A stretch of 64,000 bases of DNA from assembly GCF_017654505.1 (NCBI RefSeq), contig NC_054537.1, positions 75,885,118 through 75,949,117 on the forward strand, written 5' to 3'. Positions within the stretch are counted from its first letter, which is position 1; each line of letters starts with the position of its first letter. The translations under genes were made by a program, and so were the position numbers. Shown here in pieces: positions 12,443-25,251 of the stretch. A model generated the notes under the pieces. The model ran no database searches. It was given only the letters and a program-made list of their open reading frames with translations, and was not told the DNA's origin. This DNA comes from Polyodon spathula (taxonomy: Eukaryota; Chordata; Actinopteri; Acipenseriformes; Polyodontidae).

Positions 12443-13773
12443 GTAAGTTCACAGCTTTAATGCTGAGGTTTCTCTTTGCTTACATGCTGTGAATTTCTGC
12501 TTTTTGTGACGTGCTAACCATACTGTCAGCTATTCTCCGAATATACAGTTGGGAAATTTAAAGAGCATGCTGTTTGCGCTTATTGTCCCATTTTCAACAC
12601 TTTTTAAAAAATCTAATATATGAAGACATTTGATAAACAGCTGTGTTGGGAACTGGGCATTTCGGTTTAATATAAACATTATTTTGTAAACAGTATTATC
12701 TGCTGCATAAAGTATAGACAGATTTAACTGGACAGTACATTAAAATTGATTGGGAGGTGTTAAAAAGGAAGGTTTTTTTAAAGATTAAGAAAGGTGAAAC
12801 AACATTCTAAAATGAGAAAAGGCCATTTGGCCCACCTTTTCTCACTCGCTTTCAACTAATTTTGCCAGAGTGGAAATTCCAGATGTGTGTCAGGGACTCG
12901 GACAGTTTGGAAATTATAGATGAGTTTGAAGAAATTTATTTTGTTTCCCACAGTGCTGTAGAGAGTGAGTGTGTTTCTTGTTTTATAGGAAGAAAAATAC
13001 CTGGATAACCTTTGATTTAGCCAGCTGGCAAATGATCAGGGATGCCCAACAACTGGCTTAAGGAGATTAGTTTTAATCTGACCTCTCCCCAACAGAACAT
13101 TGATGTAATGCTTTACTGATAATCTTTGAGAAAACATGGGGTTTAAAGGTGAGGAATCTTCCACCTTATAAAGTACTCTTATTTTATCAGTTTAAACAAT
13201 TGAGTGAGAGAACCAGCAAGAATAGGGATAAAGTAAAGCTTTCAATGTGATTTGAGACAAAGAAAGAAGGCTGGAAAGCATGTCGTGTTGCTAGCAGAAT
13301 GGCTTGAGGTTACAGTAGTTGTCTTTGAAAAATTGTCTCGGGTACAGTTATTTATTGGATGTGGCACCGGTTTGCACTGGGTATTATTTACAAACGTGCA
13401 GTCTAGCAGGTGGTAAAGAGCAGGCAATTTGTTCTATTTAAAAGTTTCTATCACTCTCTGCATTGCACAAATGTAAACTTCAGTTGTTTTAATTTATTTT
13501 TGTATGTCTATTTATTTTATGTGTTACATAAAACAGTTTGTATGCTAGTATGTCAATTTTTAATTAAATGGTTAAGCAAATTTTGATAGCCAATTTAAAA
13601 AAAAAAAAAAAAAAAAAGTTCTTGCTTTTTATATTTAATGAATTGTAAACCCTGCAGGTGATTACATGTTTGTTTTGTTCCCTTTTGGAGAGAAGCTGTA
13701 CCATATCATTGTCTCCCTCATTGAAAATGTTCCTTTTTTGCATTCTTCTAGTAATGTTGCTAGTCTTGATGAG

Positions 13774-13774
<1 letters not shown>
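12443..13774. other. non-coding stretch with possible repeat fragment
   Basis: Bases about 12800-12860 contain the phrase GAAAAGGCCATTTGGCCCACC, which resembles a repeat motif widespread in fish genomes. Nothing else is recognised apart from an A tract at 13597-13617. Confidence 0.4.

Positions 13775-13776
<2 letters not shown>

Positions 13777-13844
<68 letters not shown>
13777..13844. repeat. (CA)n microsatellite, about 33 units
   Basis: Uninterrupted CA run after TA at 13775-13776, leading directly into the left terminal repeat of the Tc1-like element. Confidence 0.98.
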
Positions 13845-13846
<2 letters not shown>

Positions 13847-15121
13847 GCCTGGAGAAAGTCTACACCACCTTGAACTTTTTTCACATTTTGTTGTGTTAGT
13901 GCCTCAGTTTCATGCATTTAAATGAGGATTTTTTCTACTTCTCTACACACCATACGCCACACTGTTAAGGGGAAAAAAAGTTTTTATTGAGAAAAAAAAT
14001 TATATATTAAAAATACAAAACCTGAATAATTATACATAATTGGATAAATCTCCACCCCCTGGAGTTAGTACTTGGTGGAAACACCTTTGGCAGCAATTAC
14101 AGCTGTGTCTGTTGGAATAGGTCTCTACTAACTTTGCACACCTAGACTTGACAATATTTGACCATTGTTCTTTACAAAACTGTTCAAGTTCTGTCAAGTT
14201 CCTTTGGGAGCATTGATGGACAGCAATCTTCAAGTCATGCCGCAAATTTTCGATTGGATTTCGGTCAGGGCTCTGACTGGGCCACTCAAGGACATTTTAG
14301 CTTTTTGTTCCTTAGCCACTCCAGTGTAGCTTTGGCTGTGTGCTTTGGGTCATTGTCATGCTGAAAGGTGAACTTCTGCCCCAGTTTCAGCTTTCTTGCA
14401 GAGGGCAGCAGGTTTTCCTCAAGGACTTCTCTGTACTTTGCTCCATTCATTTTCCCTTCTATCCTGACAAGTGCCCCAGTTCCTGCCGATGAGAAACATC
14501 CCCATAACATGATGCTGCCACCACCATGCTTCACAGTAGGGATGGTGTTCTTTGGGTGATGCGCTTGTGTTGGGTTTGCGCCAAACATAACGCTTTGCAT
14601 TTAGGCTAAAAAGTTCAATTTTAGTTTAGTCAGACCACAAAACTTTTTGCCACATGGCTACAGAATCTCCTGTTTTTTTGCATACTTCAAACGGGATTCA
14701 AGGTGGGCTTTCTTGAGTAAATGCTTCCTTCTTGCCACCCTGTCCAGGAGTTCTTTTGAAAGTGTCTTGGTGCTCATGGTTGAGTCTTTGCTTTGAAATG
14801 CACTACCCAGCAGAGGGAACCTACAGGAACTGCTGAATTTATCCTGAAATCATGTGAATCACTACAATTTAACACAGATGGATGCCACTTAACTTGGTGT
14901 GTGATTTTGAAGGTGATTGGTTACACCTGAGCTAATTTAGGATTGCTATTACACGGGGGATGGCCACTTATCCAACCAAGCTATTTCAGTTTTTATTTTT
15001 AATTAATTTTCCACAAATTTCTAGAATATTTTTTTCACTTGGAATTTGTGGGGTAGGATGTGTAGATAAATGAAAAATGGTGAAAATTTTGAAAGGAGGT
15101 GTAGACTTTCTTTAGGCTGTG
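13843..15121 (-). mobile_element. Tc1-like DNA transposon, internally deleted
   Basis: Terminal inverted repeats are CAGTGCCTGGAGAAAGTCTA on the left and the complement of TGTAGACTTTCTTTAGGCTG on the right. The minus strand encodes the C-terminal half of a Tc1/mariner transposase: [37 protein letters not shown] (second catalytic Asp), NPIEN (catalytic Glu) and NLTELEQFCKEQW. Compared with the 1.6-kb copy at 37856, about 330 bases are missing between the start region (STKTLSKELLDR, read near 14745-14780) and the RVARRKHLLKKAHLES region. That removes the helix-turn-helix DNA-binding domain, so this is a non-autonomous copy. Confidence 0.93.
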
Positions 15122-15158
15122 TGTGTGTGTGTGTGCGCGCGCACACATGCGCGCGCAA
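15118..15158. repeat. alternating purine-pyrimidine run
   Basis: A (TG)n run passes into CGCGCGCACACATGCGCGCGC, 40 bases of almost perfect alternation adjoining the right end of the Tc1-like element. Confidence 0.95.
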
Positions 15159-15629
15159 AGCTGGCAGTAAGTCTACGTTACAATAATGTACTGTGTTTCA
15201 GAGATACAACTTGGCAGGGAGCCAAGGATAATTGAAGTTGCAGATGAATAGGGTGCCGATAAATGAGGTTTTATATATATATATAAAGGATTGTTATGTA
15301 AGGACACCCTTTTCTAGGTCATTTAAATCTTTAAACGAAATATTAGCTCTAAGTTCTTGATTTTGATTTTTTTATTTTATTTTTTTTGTCAACTGTACAT
15401 GTAACCAGAATGCAGAAGTAAGATCAGAGACGGGGAGGTGCTACTTCAGTGTTTTTTAGTGAGTCAGGAATTCCCCTCATTGTATTGCATTATGAGGATG
15501 TGGTTCAGGCTTGGCTCTGTTACTTCATGCCTCAGCTTAGAGCTAATTTGAAGTAGATTGGATGTTCTGAGAAGCAGGGTTATCCCTGGTTAGGAGGTTT
15601 TCAGACAGGGTGGAAGCTTGTGTGAAGTG

Positions 15630-15664
<35 letters not shown>

Positions 15665-16289
15665 AGAATTCTTCCCTGAGAGATTTATATATAAAAAAGT
15701 CTTCAATGCATGTTTAATTACCTCATTATACATATTAAATTCTCCATTATTTGCCATGATACAAACGGAATTGTAATGATTGCTCTTAAACAACAGCCTG
15801 AATAGGAGACAACATAAATGTAATTGCATTTCCCTGCAGTGTTTTAACAGTTTTCCAAAGTATTTATATGGAATATTGTGTATGTAATGTCCACTTTTGC
15901 TGCTGTTTAAATGTAAATAAAGACATATAACAGGCTCTTTACAAAAAAAATCTGTGTTCCAGGTGTAATTTTTTGTGTCCTTCAGTGGGGGAAAAAACCC
16001 TAGAAGAAACAAGTTAAAGCAAAGTATTTTTTTTATTTGGGGGGATTCACACTTTTAGTGCCAGAATAAAAATCTTGAGATACGATATTTATCTGACCAA
16101 AAGAAAAAAAAAAAAAAACCTCAATTAAACTTCAAAACAGGGAGTTTACTTAAATCCTCACAAATCAACAAAATCTCTTCCGGCAAGATTTATTTTTTAA
16201 GTGTCATATGTTTGTTTGGTGTGTGTGCAGATCTGCGAAGAAACGTAGAATGGGATTCAAACATTTGGGGTGGTTGTAGCTACATCATA
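15159..16289. other. non-coding stretch with A32 tract
   Basis: A homopolymer of about 32 A at 15630-15661. Nothing else is recognised. Confidence 0.55.
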
Positions 16290-16761
16290 AGCCCCTTCAC
16301 ACTGCTGTTTGGAGAAGCAGGGTTGACCTGGGTGTCAGAAGCAAGTAAAAGCGCAATGCCCCAGAAGCAGCAGCGCTCACATGGCCACCCTTTCATCTGT
16401 CCAGGCTTTCAAGGTGGAGTGCTTGTTATGGACACTTCTATCAAAGCAACTCTGGATTGAATCGTTGGCTTAATTGTTGATTTAGAGTAAATGCTTCTTC
16501 ATCCTTTCTGCAATTTGGCTCCTGATGTGTCTCAATCAACAAAAATATGGCTAAAGAGAAATGTTCCTTGCGGAAGTGAAACCTTCATGCAGGCTTGGCT
16601 GTTTGTTACTTTGTCTGCTTACGAATGCCCATCATGCATCTCAACCAGGGTCAAGTGTGTCGTGGTTTTGTGGTATGTGGTTTCACACTATAGGGAGTTA
16701 TAACCCGGGTAGCCAGAACCTGGGTCGGGACCCAGGTAGGAGCGCCAGTGTAAAAGGGGCT
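16290..16761. mobile_element. short non-autonomous DNA element with terminal inverted repeats
   Basis: The left end AGCCCCTTCACACTG is matched by the complement of the right end (CAGTGTAAAAGGGGCT). The length is about 472 bp with no transposase. The interior has repeated ACCTGGGT/ACCCAGGT phrases. A target duplication was not resolved, so the superfamily (hAT-like or other) is open. Confidence 0.6.
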
Positions 16762-17519
16762 GTAGTTATCGTGTACATTTTTGGTCATTAGTCAGGGTTG
16801 TTGCTCTGCCTGTTAGTAATTACCGTAACTTTTTATATAGTTGGGTTTGAAGGTGTTGTGGGGATTAAAGCGAAAGATTACGTAGAGCATTCAAATTTAG
16901 GCAGTCCCCAGGCTCAGTGGCAGAACAAGGCTGACAGCAGCAGTAGAAGAACTGTTTCTGGATTTTGAGGATATACTTTTGTCTTTTGAGAACTCTAAAA
17001 ATACCCCAGGCTAAAGAGAGCAAAACAAAACCAGAAGAGAGAACATGTGATGTTGAGAAATTCTTTAAGCTTTTGAAAGGAAAGAAGGACTTGGATACCA
17101 TTGATCTGAGGGCTGCAGAAGATTATGCCCTTAGCTAATGAGAAATGTCAAGATAGAAATATACAGTACTTTTTCCTTCTGTGTCTTAAACATTTTCTCT
17201 CGTTGAAAATAACATGTTTTTCTTTGCGAAAATGGCAGCGTTACTTGGTAGACGGGGGTTCAGGATTTCCACTGGCAATATTACATTTAAAAAAAGGGAA
17301 AGGTAAAAGGGATTGTTCTAGACAGTTACATTTTAATATACCATTTTTAATAAAGTTATCGCCTACAGTCCCATTACTAATTATTTGTATGTTAATTATA
17401 GTAATTATTATCATTTGCTTCTGTATGTGCAAAACATGGCAATGTTTTTTCATTCAAATCTCTTTATTAATCATTTCCAGGATAAATCAGCATAAATGCA
17501 TTTTAGATGTGTGTGTGTG

Positions 17520-17553
<34 letters not shown>

Positions 17554-17842
17554 GTTTAGCTATAACAGACTTCAGAGTCAAAACGTTTAAGTTAAATGTA
17601 AAGTGAACATCAGGTTAAGCTGAGAAATAGTAGCTGTGATGGTAAGTGATACAGCTCTTCAAATTTAGTATTTGTTAATTGTGCAGCATTTCGTAGACAC
17701 ATTTTCTCCCTGAATTAATTTACACATTAAAACTGCCATCAGATTCTGTATTTTTATTTAACTTTTTACTAATTACTTTGAGTTGCAGCATAACACTGTC
17801 TATCCTGAGTTTGCAACTGTCAGAAGGTATTTAGGTTAGTCT

Positions 17843-17878
<36 letters not shown>

Positions 17879-18539
17879 GTTTGGTGTCAGCCTTTTGACC
17901 AACCATTAATTGACCTGAAGGCTGACAAATGCATAACTGGGGACTGCATTTAATAAAAGTTTAGGAAATATCCGTAGCTATATTTTCTAATAACTTGTGC
18001 TGCTGTACATTTAATTTGGTCCAAGCCTGAATATCTTATGCTGTATGTTTAATATCCATGCAATACAAATTAAAGCAATACTTATGATTATAACATTTAA
18101 ACAAAAACTGGTAGAAAGTGACTGAGTACAACATACAAATGAACTTGTGACAGGATGGTACTGACGTATTCATTTTATGAAGCTATTATTATTATTTTGC
18201 CTATTTCTCTCTCCCCTCACATGAAGTTTAGAAAGGCTTTTCTTTTTTTAATTTATCATCATTAGTACTGTGGTGCATTGTTAGTACATGGTAAATAAAG
18301 TTGAGTTCTGGAGGTAGAACGTATGCAGTTGAAAATCACAGATATTTCTTTTTAGTAATTAAACACATTAATTTTGCTTTACTCGAATAGCAAATATAAG
18401 TACATTTCATGGGTAATAAAATAAACTGGATTTGTTGTTTACATCTTTCTATAAGAAAAGTTGACAGACTGATGTTTAAATGTATACAATAACTCCTGTT
18501 TCTTTAAGTGTCTACATACCCCTAAAGCAGAGTGTAGAT
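16762..18539. other. non-coding stretch with long T tracts
   Basis: T tracts at 17521-17548 and 17845-17877. No gene is recognised. Confidence 0.55.
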
Positions 18540-18919
18540 TGGCAGCAGGATGACCTGCTGTCCCTCGCCACCTCTGAGGAGGCATGAAGCCAGAATTGCT
18601 TTTACTACGAGCAATCCAGAGCAGAGATGGGGCAGGCTACCGATCCGAAGAACAGAGACCAGCTCTTATCCACTCTTAATGTGCTCGGTGTCTGACCAGT
18701 AGGGTTCGTTGTTGTGCAATGAGGAGAAGCAATCCCTGACAGTTTACCATCCCCCACCCTGGGAGCATCGGAGCCAATGTGACGCCCCCCTCGGGGTCCC
18801 CTGCGATGTTCGGCAAAGTTTGCACAGCCTGGACATGAACTGCTGGCGTGCAAGCTGTATGACTCATCCTGTGCTCCAATCGGCAGCGCTTTAACAGGAT
18901 GAGCCACTCAGGGACCCCC
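18540..18919 (-). mobile_element. tRNA-headed SINE, minus strand
   Basis: Read on the minus strand from 18919 it begins GGGGGTCCCTGAGTGGCTCA and continues with a head similar to those at 61878 and 57746 (TGGCKCATCC, TTAAAGCGCT, CAGGATGAGTCATACAGC). The GC-rich body contains CATTGGCTCC and CTCCCAGGGTGGGG and ends in an AT-rich flank. The head resembles a tRNA with a weak A box and a decayed B box. Short minus-strand open frames inside it are incidental. Confidence 0.75.
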
Positions 18920-18921
18920 TT

Positions 18922-19140
18922 GGATTTTCATTTTGAGATCCAGCCATCCTGGGTTCAGAGAAGCTGGGCCTGGCCCAATTTCCACCAGTGGAGGCTTCAA
19001 TTTCGTCATTGGTACAGGCACCCCTAATTTAGCGCTCCTGTCCAAGGATGCAATCTGCCCCAACAAACAGTGCCCAGTCTCAGAGGTGATCCTCAAATGT
19101 GTCTACTCAGCCAGTGTGTCCACTGCCTAGCACACTGAAT
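18922..19140 (+). mobile_element. DIRS-like retrotransposon gag fragment
   Basis: The plus-strand frame translates to a segment with LLSKDAICPNKQCPVSEV and ILKCVYSASVSTA. This resembles the gag-like ORF block of vertebrate DIRS elements (a KDPAFPNKQC...TEVLLKKAYSASAS pattern). It is only about 70 codons and is truncated on both sides. The neighbouring tyrosine-recombinase fragment at 20130 supports the family call. Confidence 0.6.
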
Positions 19141-19967
<827 letters not shown>

Positions 19968-20129
19968 ATGTGTGTGAACTTTTACTGTTAGTTTATTGAG
20001 GGGAATTCCTAGCACCTCAGAATGGAGGCTTCACCGTGAGGTGGTGAGCCTCATTTAGGAGAGATTCAGGAGAGCAGCGATAGATCTCTCTGCCTCCCAG
20101 TAATTGACCCACTGTCCCCTCTGGTTCTC

Positions 20130-20800
20130 CTGCAGCTCTGGGCCTGGCCCCTAAACGGCTGCATTTGAGATGGTTAATGACACCCTGCAAAATGCTCCCA
20201 GTGCAGGTACAAGTGGGTCATCTTTGAGACGTGGTGCCTGCCTCTGGGGTTTCGTCTGAGCTGAAATGTTTATCGCTCAAAGTAGCTTGCTTACTTACAA
20301 TCACCTCCGCAAAGCGGGTTAGTGAGATTCAGACATTCATTGCGAAAGACTGCTTAATTTTTACAGAGGCCCGGACAAAGGTTACACTTCGTACTAATCC
20401 TGCTATCTTGGCATTTCGTGTCAACCAGGTTGTGGAACTGAAGGATTTACACCAACCTGTTTTCCAGTCTGACAAACAGCAGCAGCCCCATGCGCTCTGT
20501 CCTGTATGGGCACTAGCATATTATGTTGACGGGACAAAAAATTGGAGGTAGTCCGAACAATTTTTTGTCTGCTATGGGGCTAAGTCCCATGGTCATGCCC
20601 TGTCTAAGCAGAGACTGTCCAAATGGATAGTCAGGACTACCTATGAGCTGGCCAACTTGCCCCCTCCCAGAAAAGCTCACTGCCCATTCCAAGGACATTT
20701 GCAATGCAGCAGTGTGGGCTACTTTTGTGGGAAACATTTCGTCTTTTGTACCCTCTGGCGCAGGCATGTCTGCGTCACAGGCTCTGCTGAGCAGCTTTGT
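20130..20800 (+). pseudogene. DIRS-like tyrosine recombinase, degenerate
   Basis: The translation contains LQLWAWPL (near 20134), then LSLKVACLLTITSAKRVSEI with the first catalytic Arg context, then VTLRTNPAILAFRVNQ, HALCPVWALAYYVDGT, and after a stop FVCYGAKSHGHALSKQRLSKWIV. These blocks occur in the same order in the tyrosine recombinases of vertebrate DIRS1-group elements. Between LQLWAWPL and LSLKVACL a stretch expected in the intact enzyme is missing. The downstream catalytic HxxR region (expected AHSTRG) reads AHCPFQG, and frame changes follow. The enzyme would integrate circular DNA without a DDE integrase; this copy cannot be functional. Confidence 0.85.
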
Positions 20801-22254
20801 TGTTATGTATTCAGGTTTTGGGTTTTTAGGAGATAAATACCCATTCAGTAATGGTTACATTTGTATTTCAGTGAACCAGGTTTATGATAATTTCCTGTAG
20901 GAAAAGTATGTCTGCTTGTGGTACAAACTGCCAATTTTATAGATACAAACTATTATGTATAATATAACATCACCTGATATTGATATCTGGTAGTTCCTGT
21001 TGTTTGTTATTCTTGTTGTTCTTGTTTTTAATTCTCAGTGTTGGTTGGTGCTTTTTGGTATTGGAATATATGTTGGAGGGAAATGGAAATGAAACGACAG
21101 TTGGCTCTTGTCTATTCATACTTAGAAAAACCCTGTCTTATACAATTCAAGATAAATGTAGTAAGTCACATTTTGCTGCAAAATATGCAGTGGTAAAGTA
21201 CAAAAAGGGGCTATTATATAGTTATTTTACAGCATTATTTGTATTGTAAATAGAGAAAAGCAGATTACAGAGTTCAAGTACTCTACACCTGGAATTTATC
21301 CCAAATGTTGACTGGTTGTCAAGCAATCCGCAAACATAGCTTTTGGCAGGGTTCTGTTGTTACACAACTGTGAGAGGCATTATGCAAAAATAAAAAAAAT
21401 AAAAAAACATCTTTTGAATAATTAATTTGTGTGCTTTTGCTGTTTGATCCATTTCTTGCTATTAGTCCAGTGCCCCAAAACATGCATATTGCAGAAGGAT
21501 CCTGAAAATGTAGTGCATTTTTCCTTTTAATTGCTGCTCTTCAGTACAGCATTAGTCTAGCACATTTTGTTTTTGAAGTATTATGTTGCCTTACATCAGG
21601 CAGTATAATTATGATGAAGTAATATTCTTTTTCTTATGTATCTTCTGTCTTTTATTTTTGTCAGAATGTACTGCTCCTTTTTAGAATCATATGCAAAATG
21701 TGTTTTCAGATTGAAACTAATGAAAATTGCTTCCTGTTTGATCCGAGTAAAAGTTGCTAATGAAAAGCTTTTTGTTTTGTAGGTTTAGCTAAGTAAAACA
21801 CTATGGCGAATGTTAGATTTAAAACATAGTAGAGAAATTAAGGGGACATTTAAATGTAAAATAAATTAAGTTTGACATTTTTTGCTTCTGCTTGATGAAC
21901 AGAATACATGTTAAGAGTGTAGGAAGGGGGGAAATTTATATGTAGTGATACCATCAGTAAAGCTCAGTAAAACCCCACAAATACACATGACTATCGATAA
22001 GTTTAAAAAAAGAAATATGTTTCATCATGTATTTCCGTGAAATGAGACCTGCATTTATGTGTGTCTTTGTCAGATGTTTTTTGTTTAGCTTTTTCATGTG
22101 AGGTAGCTAGGGTCAACGCAGGTTTATTCAATTGCTCACTAAAAAGCTATGCTTCATTAAGTACAGTAACTGACTGTATGAACGTTTACCATAATGATTG
22201 TAGTTTTGTGTTTTTCGTACAGGGCTACTGTATGTTACTCAATGTAGTTACTTA

Positions 22255-22256
<2 letters not shown>
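20801..22256. other. AT-rich non-coding stretch
   Basis: No gene or repeat recognised. Confidence 0.5.

Positions 22257-22336
<80 letters not shown>
22257..22336. repeat. (TA)40 microsatellite
   Basis: Uninterrupted TA run. Confidence 0.98.
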
Positions 22337-22338
<2 letters not shown>

Positions 22339-24026
22339 CATCAACAATATATTCAAAGCCTCCACTAGTGTTTTCAACTATTATAACAACCTTGACTTGC
22401 ATAAAGAAGGAAAAACATTGAGTAAAATAGCTTGCATCACTTGATTTTCAAGGTGTCCAAGATCTAGTTTTGTTTGATGCAACTTTCAGTAGTTGTCGGA
22501 GAAGGTGGCAATTAGATACAGTTCTGTGTGACCATAAAATACAGGGATCACAATGACAGACGTAGAAAAACAAGTGTGGAAAAGAAACTAAATGAAGTCA
22601 ATAAGAACAAAAAGACATTAGATATTATTATCATGTCACAAAATGTGTTCTTGTGTTTATGCTTATGTGTGAGGCAAATAATAAGTTGCATTAGAAAACT
22701 TCCCAACAAATCAAAAGGTAAATTAGATTTAAAAACAAATCATTTCATTGGTGTGCCAATATAAAACTGCTTAAGAACGCTATAGTGCCAAACAGAGATA
22801 TTATTGTTTTGTAATTTCTCTTTAATAAATGTTTGTGATTATTGGGTGTTTGTGCCTGTGCACTGTATGGTGCAGTATCATTTTAATCGTCGCTGTGTTT
22901 TTACATATATTTTTTTGCTTACATAATACCAATCATTCACACTGTATATTTTGATGCTGAGAAAGAACAATCTGTCCAGAAGATGCTCAACCCTGGAGTT
23001 TAATGTAATTGCTCCATACATGGTCATAGTCAATTGGTATACTGTTCCAAAAGTTAGAGTTGCCTTGACAATAATCCTTTTAAATTAGGGTAAAGCACCT
23101 GTAACAGTTTGTTTTTGCATATTTTTTTTAAAATTATGAACAATTTAAAATCAATATGATAAAGAAATGTATCTCTTTAATTATACTCTTTATGATATTT
23201 TATTGGGTCCTATTTTAAGGAATTTAAGGAAGGGCAAAGGCAGATGTTCAATAAATATAATAATATTTAGAAATGCAAAAAAATTATAATTACTGATCCT
23301 CCCTGAAACTAAATTATAATACAAAATGTACTTAAAAATAAAGATAAGGCCATTCAATTATTTAACTCCCCTATTTTGCAATATTAAAATGAGAGCATTG
23401 CACTCTTGCAAATATGTTTTAGGGTACACTATGTATTGCAGTGTGTTCCTCATACACTGGCTTACAGAATGTGTGAAAGAATATGAAAACCAGCCTTGCT
23501 AAAAGATCTTGCCAGTTTTAAAGAATAAATATGTCATCTTCTACAGCAAGTATTGCAGTAGTGACAGTCATGCTGTGAGTTCCCTGAAGGTTTTGCTGTA
23601 TCAATTTTTTAACAGCCCCCCCACACATAAGCATGAAACAAAGGTAACTTTTTTATTTTTTTTTATTTTGCGAAGCTGTTAATATTGTTGACTGTGTTGC
23701 ACACGTTGCCTCCTCTTAGTAGTCTATCAAAGGAAGAGTGTTAGAGCATGTGTGGTCTGGTATTTTCTATCTTGTTCTGTGTACTATTCTAGAACCAAAA
23801 TCAAGTCCAAAGTCAAGTTTTTATATTTTAATGAGGTTGATAACATTATTCTTTTGTTTAACCTGTTTAATTGGATCATTAAACTTATTAGGACCCATTC
23901 CTATTAAGAACAATCTTTATTAGATTTTTATCTGCAATATGTTTACTTACATATTGAGGTAAAGAAAAATCTAAGTAACCTTTGTAATTTGCATTTAAAA
24001 AAAAAAAAAAAAAAAAAAAAAGAAGG

Positions 24027-24074
<48 letters not shown>

Positions 24075-24167
24075 TGGTCAAAATGTAAAAAAAATAATAA
24101 TACACACACCTTACGTAAACAGATTTAGCAACACATGGGAACACGTAGCAATAAAATAAAAAGGTCC
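22337..24167. other. AT-rich non-coding stretch
   Basis: Contains an A tract at 23996-24021 followed by (TA)n at 24030-24072. No gene recognised. Confidence 0.55.
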
Positions 24168-24901
24168 TGTGGCAAAGTGGTTGATGGTGTGCAGGAGATT
24201 AAAGAACACAGAATTGTAATCCAAGTGAAAAGGTTTTATTTATTTATTTTTAAGTCCAGTGCCTGACTGCAAAACAAATAGTAAATAATAATGATGGTAA
24301 GTAATACAGCTGCGTATATTACTTACATTTATAATCCCCCATGCTGGTCCTGAAATAATAGTCCTGTTCTTGTATCCCCAGATTAAACACAAATCACATA
24401 CACGGTAGTGTGTGAATTAGTGATTGTGGTGCAGTACAGTATTTCAGTGGTATAATTGAAGTGCTGTTCCGGGTTTGTGCTGGCCTCTGGCGACAGCTCC
24501 AGAACGTGTTAGTCGTCTAGTGAATACACGCAACAACAGACCGTGCAAACAAACTCTTATTATTAATTTCACCAACAGTACCGGTCCTTCTAGGACAATG
24601 ATACAACCAAAAACGAAGGAACAGATAACATTGCTTCGCCCCCTATTTATGCCGTCACTCATGACCCCTTGATAAACAATTGCAGCTGCTTTTTATGATC
24701 TGCAGCTGCTACATTGTTTGCCCTCCAGGTCAATGATTTAGTGTACCGAAGCTCCATCTCTTTTCTACATGAGCGACTTCCTTTTAACCTTTGGAACGTG
24801 TAGGTCCAAGTAGTCAGAGTATTCTGTTCCTGTTACTTAGCACCCTCGCAGGTCGAGAGGGAGATTTATTTACCACCAAAAATCACTGTCTTTCTGTCAC
24901 A
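24168..24901 (-). mobile_element. solo LTR, family 1, copy 1
   Basis: A 734-bp unit starts TGTGGCAAAG and ends TGTCACA, so it has TG...CA termini on both strands. It is flanked by GGTCC on the left and CGTCC on the right, a near-perfect 4-5-bp target duplication. On the minus strand there is a TATA-like ATAAATAG (24643-24650) beside a GC-rich stretch and a downstream AATAAA (24235-24240), the order expected of a promoter and polyadenylation signal in an LTR. A second copy lies at 61936-62594. No internal retroviral or retrotransposon genes adjoin it. Confidence 0.82.
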
Positions 24902-25009
24902 CGTCCTTATGTACCTTTTAATTTATATTACTATTATTCATTACGTTCACTTGCAATTTGAACCATAACACCCATTATTTGACTTTTTTTTTATCACATA
25001 TAATATCCA

Positions 25010-25157
25010 TGGTAGGCTTCAGTGAGTTAAAGGAAAATAATTCCATCTCGGTTTTCTGTGACAGTTTATAAATTACTTGACCTAATGGTCTTGTAGTTTG
25101 CAACGTCACATAAACCCTAGCTGGAATTATTTTCTTGTAACTTGCTGAAGCCCATCT
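25010..25157. mobile_element. palindromic MITE-like element, copy 1
   Basis: The left half (GGCTTCAGTGAGTTAAAGGA ... TTCTGTGAC) is repeated inverted in the right half (GTCACATAAACC ... TTGTAACTTGCTGAAGCCC), so the roughly 148-bp unit can fold almost completely. A second copy is at 37611-37756. Confidence 0.8.
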
Positions 25158-25193
25158 TTTTTTCTTTTTCTGTCTCTCCACATACATATATCT

Positions 25194-25213
25194 ACACACA
25201 CACACACACACAC

Positions 25214-25245
<32 letters not shown>
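25194..25245. repeat. perfect palindrome of (CA)n TATG (TG)n
   Basis: (CA)11 meets (TG)15 through CATATG centred at 25215/25216, giving at least 21 bp in each arm. Confidence 0.95.

Positions 25246-25251
<6 letters not shown>

Noticed and set aside
13564..13917. Open frames rich in Cys-Val or Thr-His repeats
   Set aside because: They are translations of the (CA)n microsatellite.
20980..21249. 89-codon open frame with a hydrophobic start resembling a signal peptide
   Set aside because: The hydrophobic run comes from a TTGTTCTTGTT-type low-complexity stretch. No splice context or similarity was recognised.
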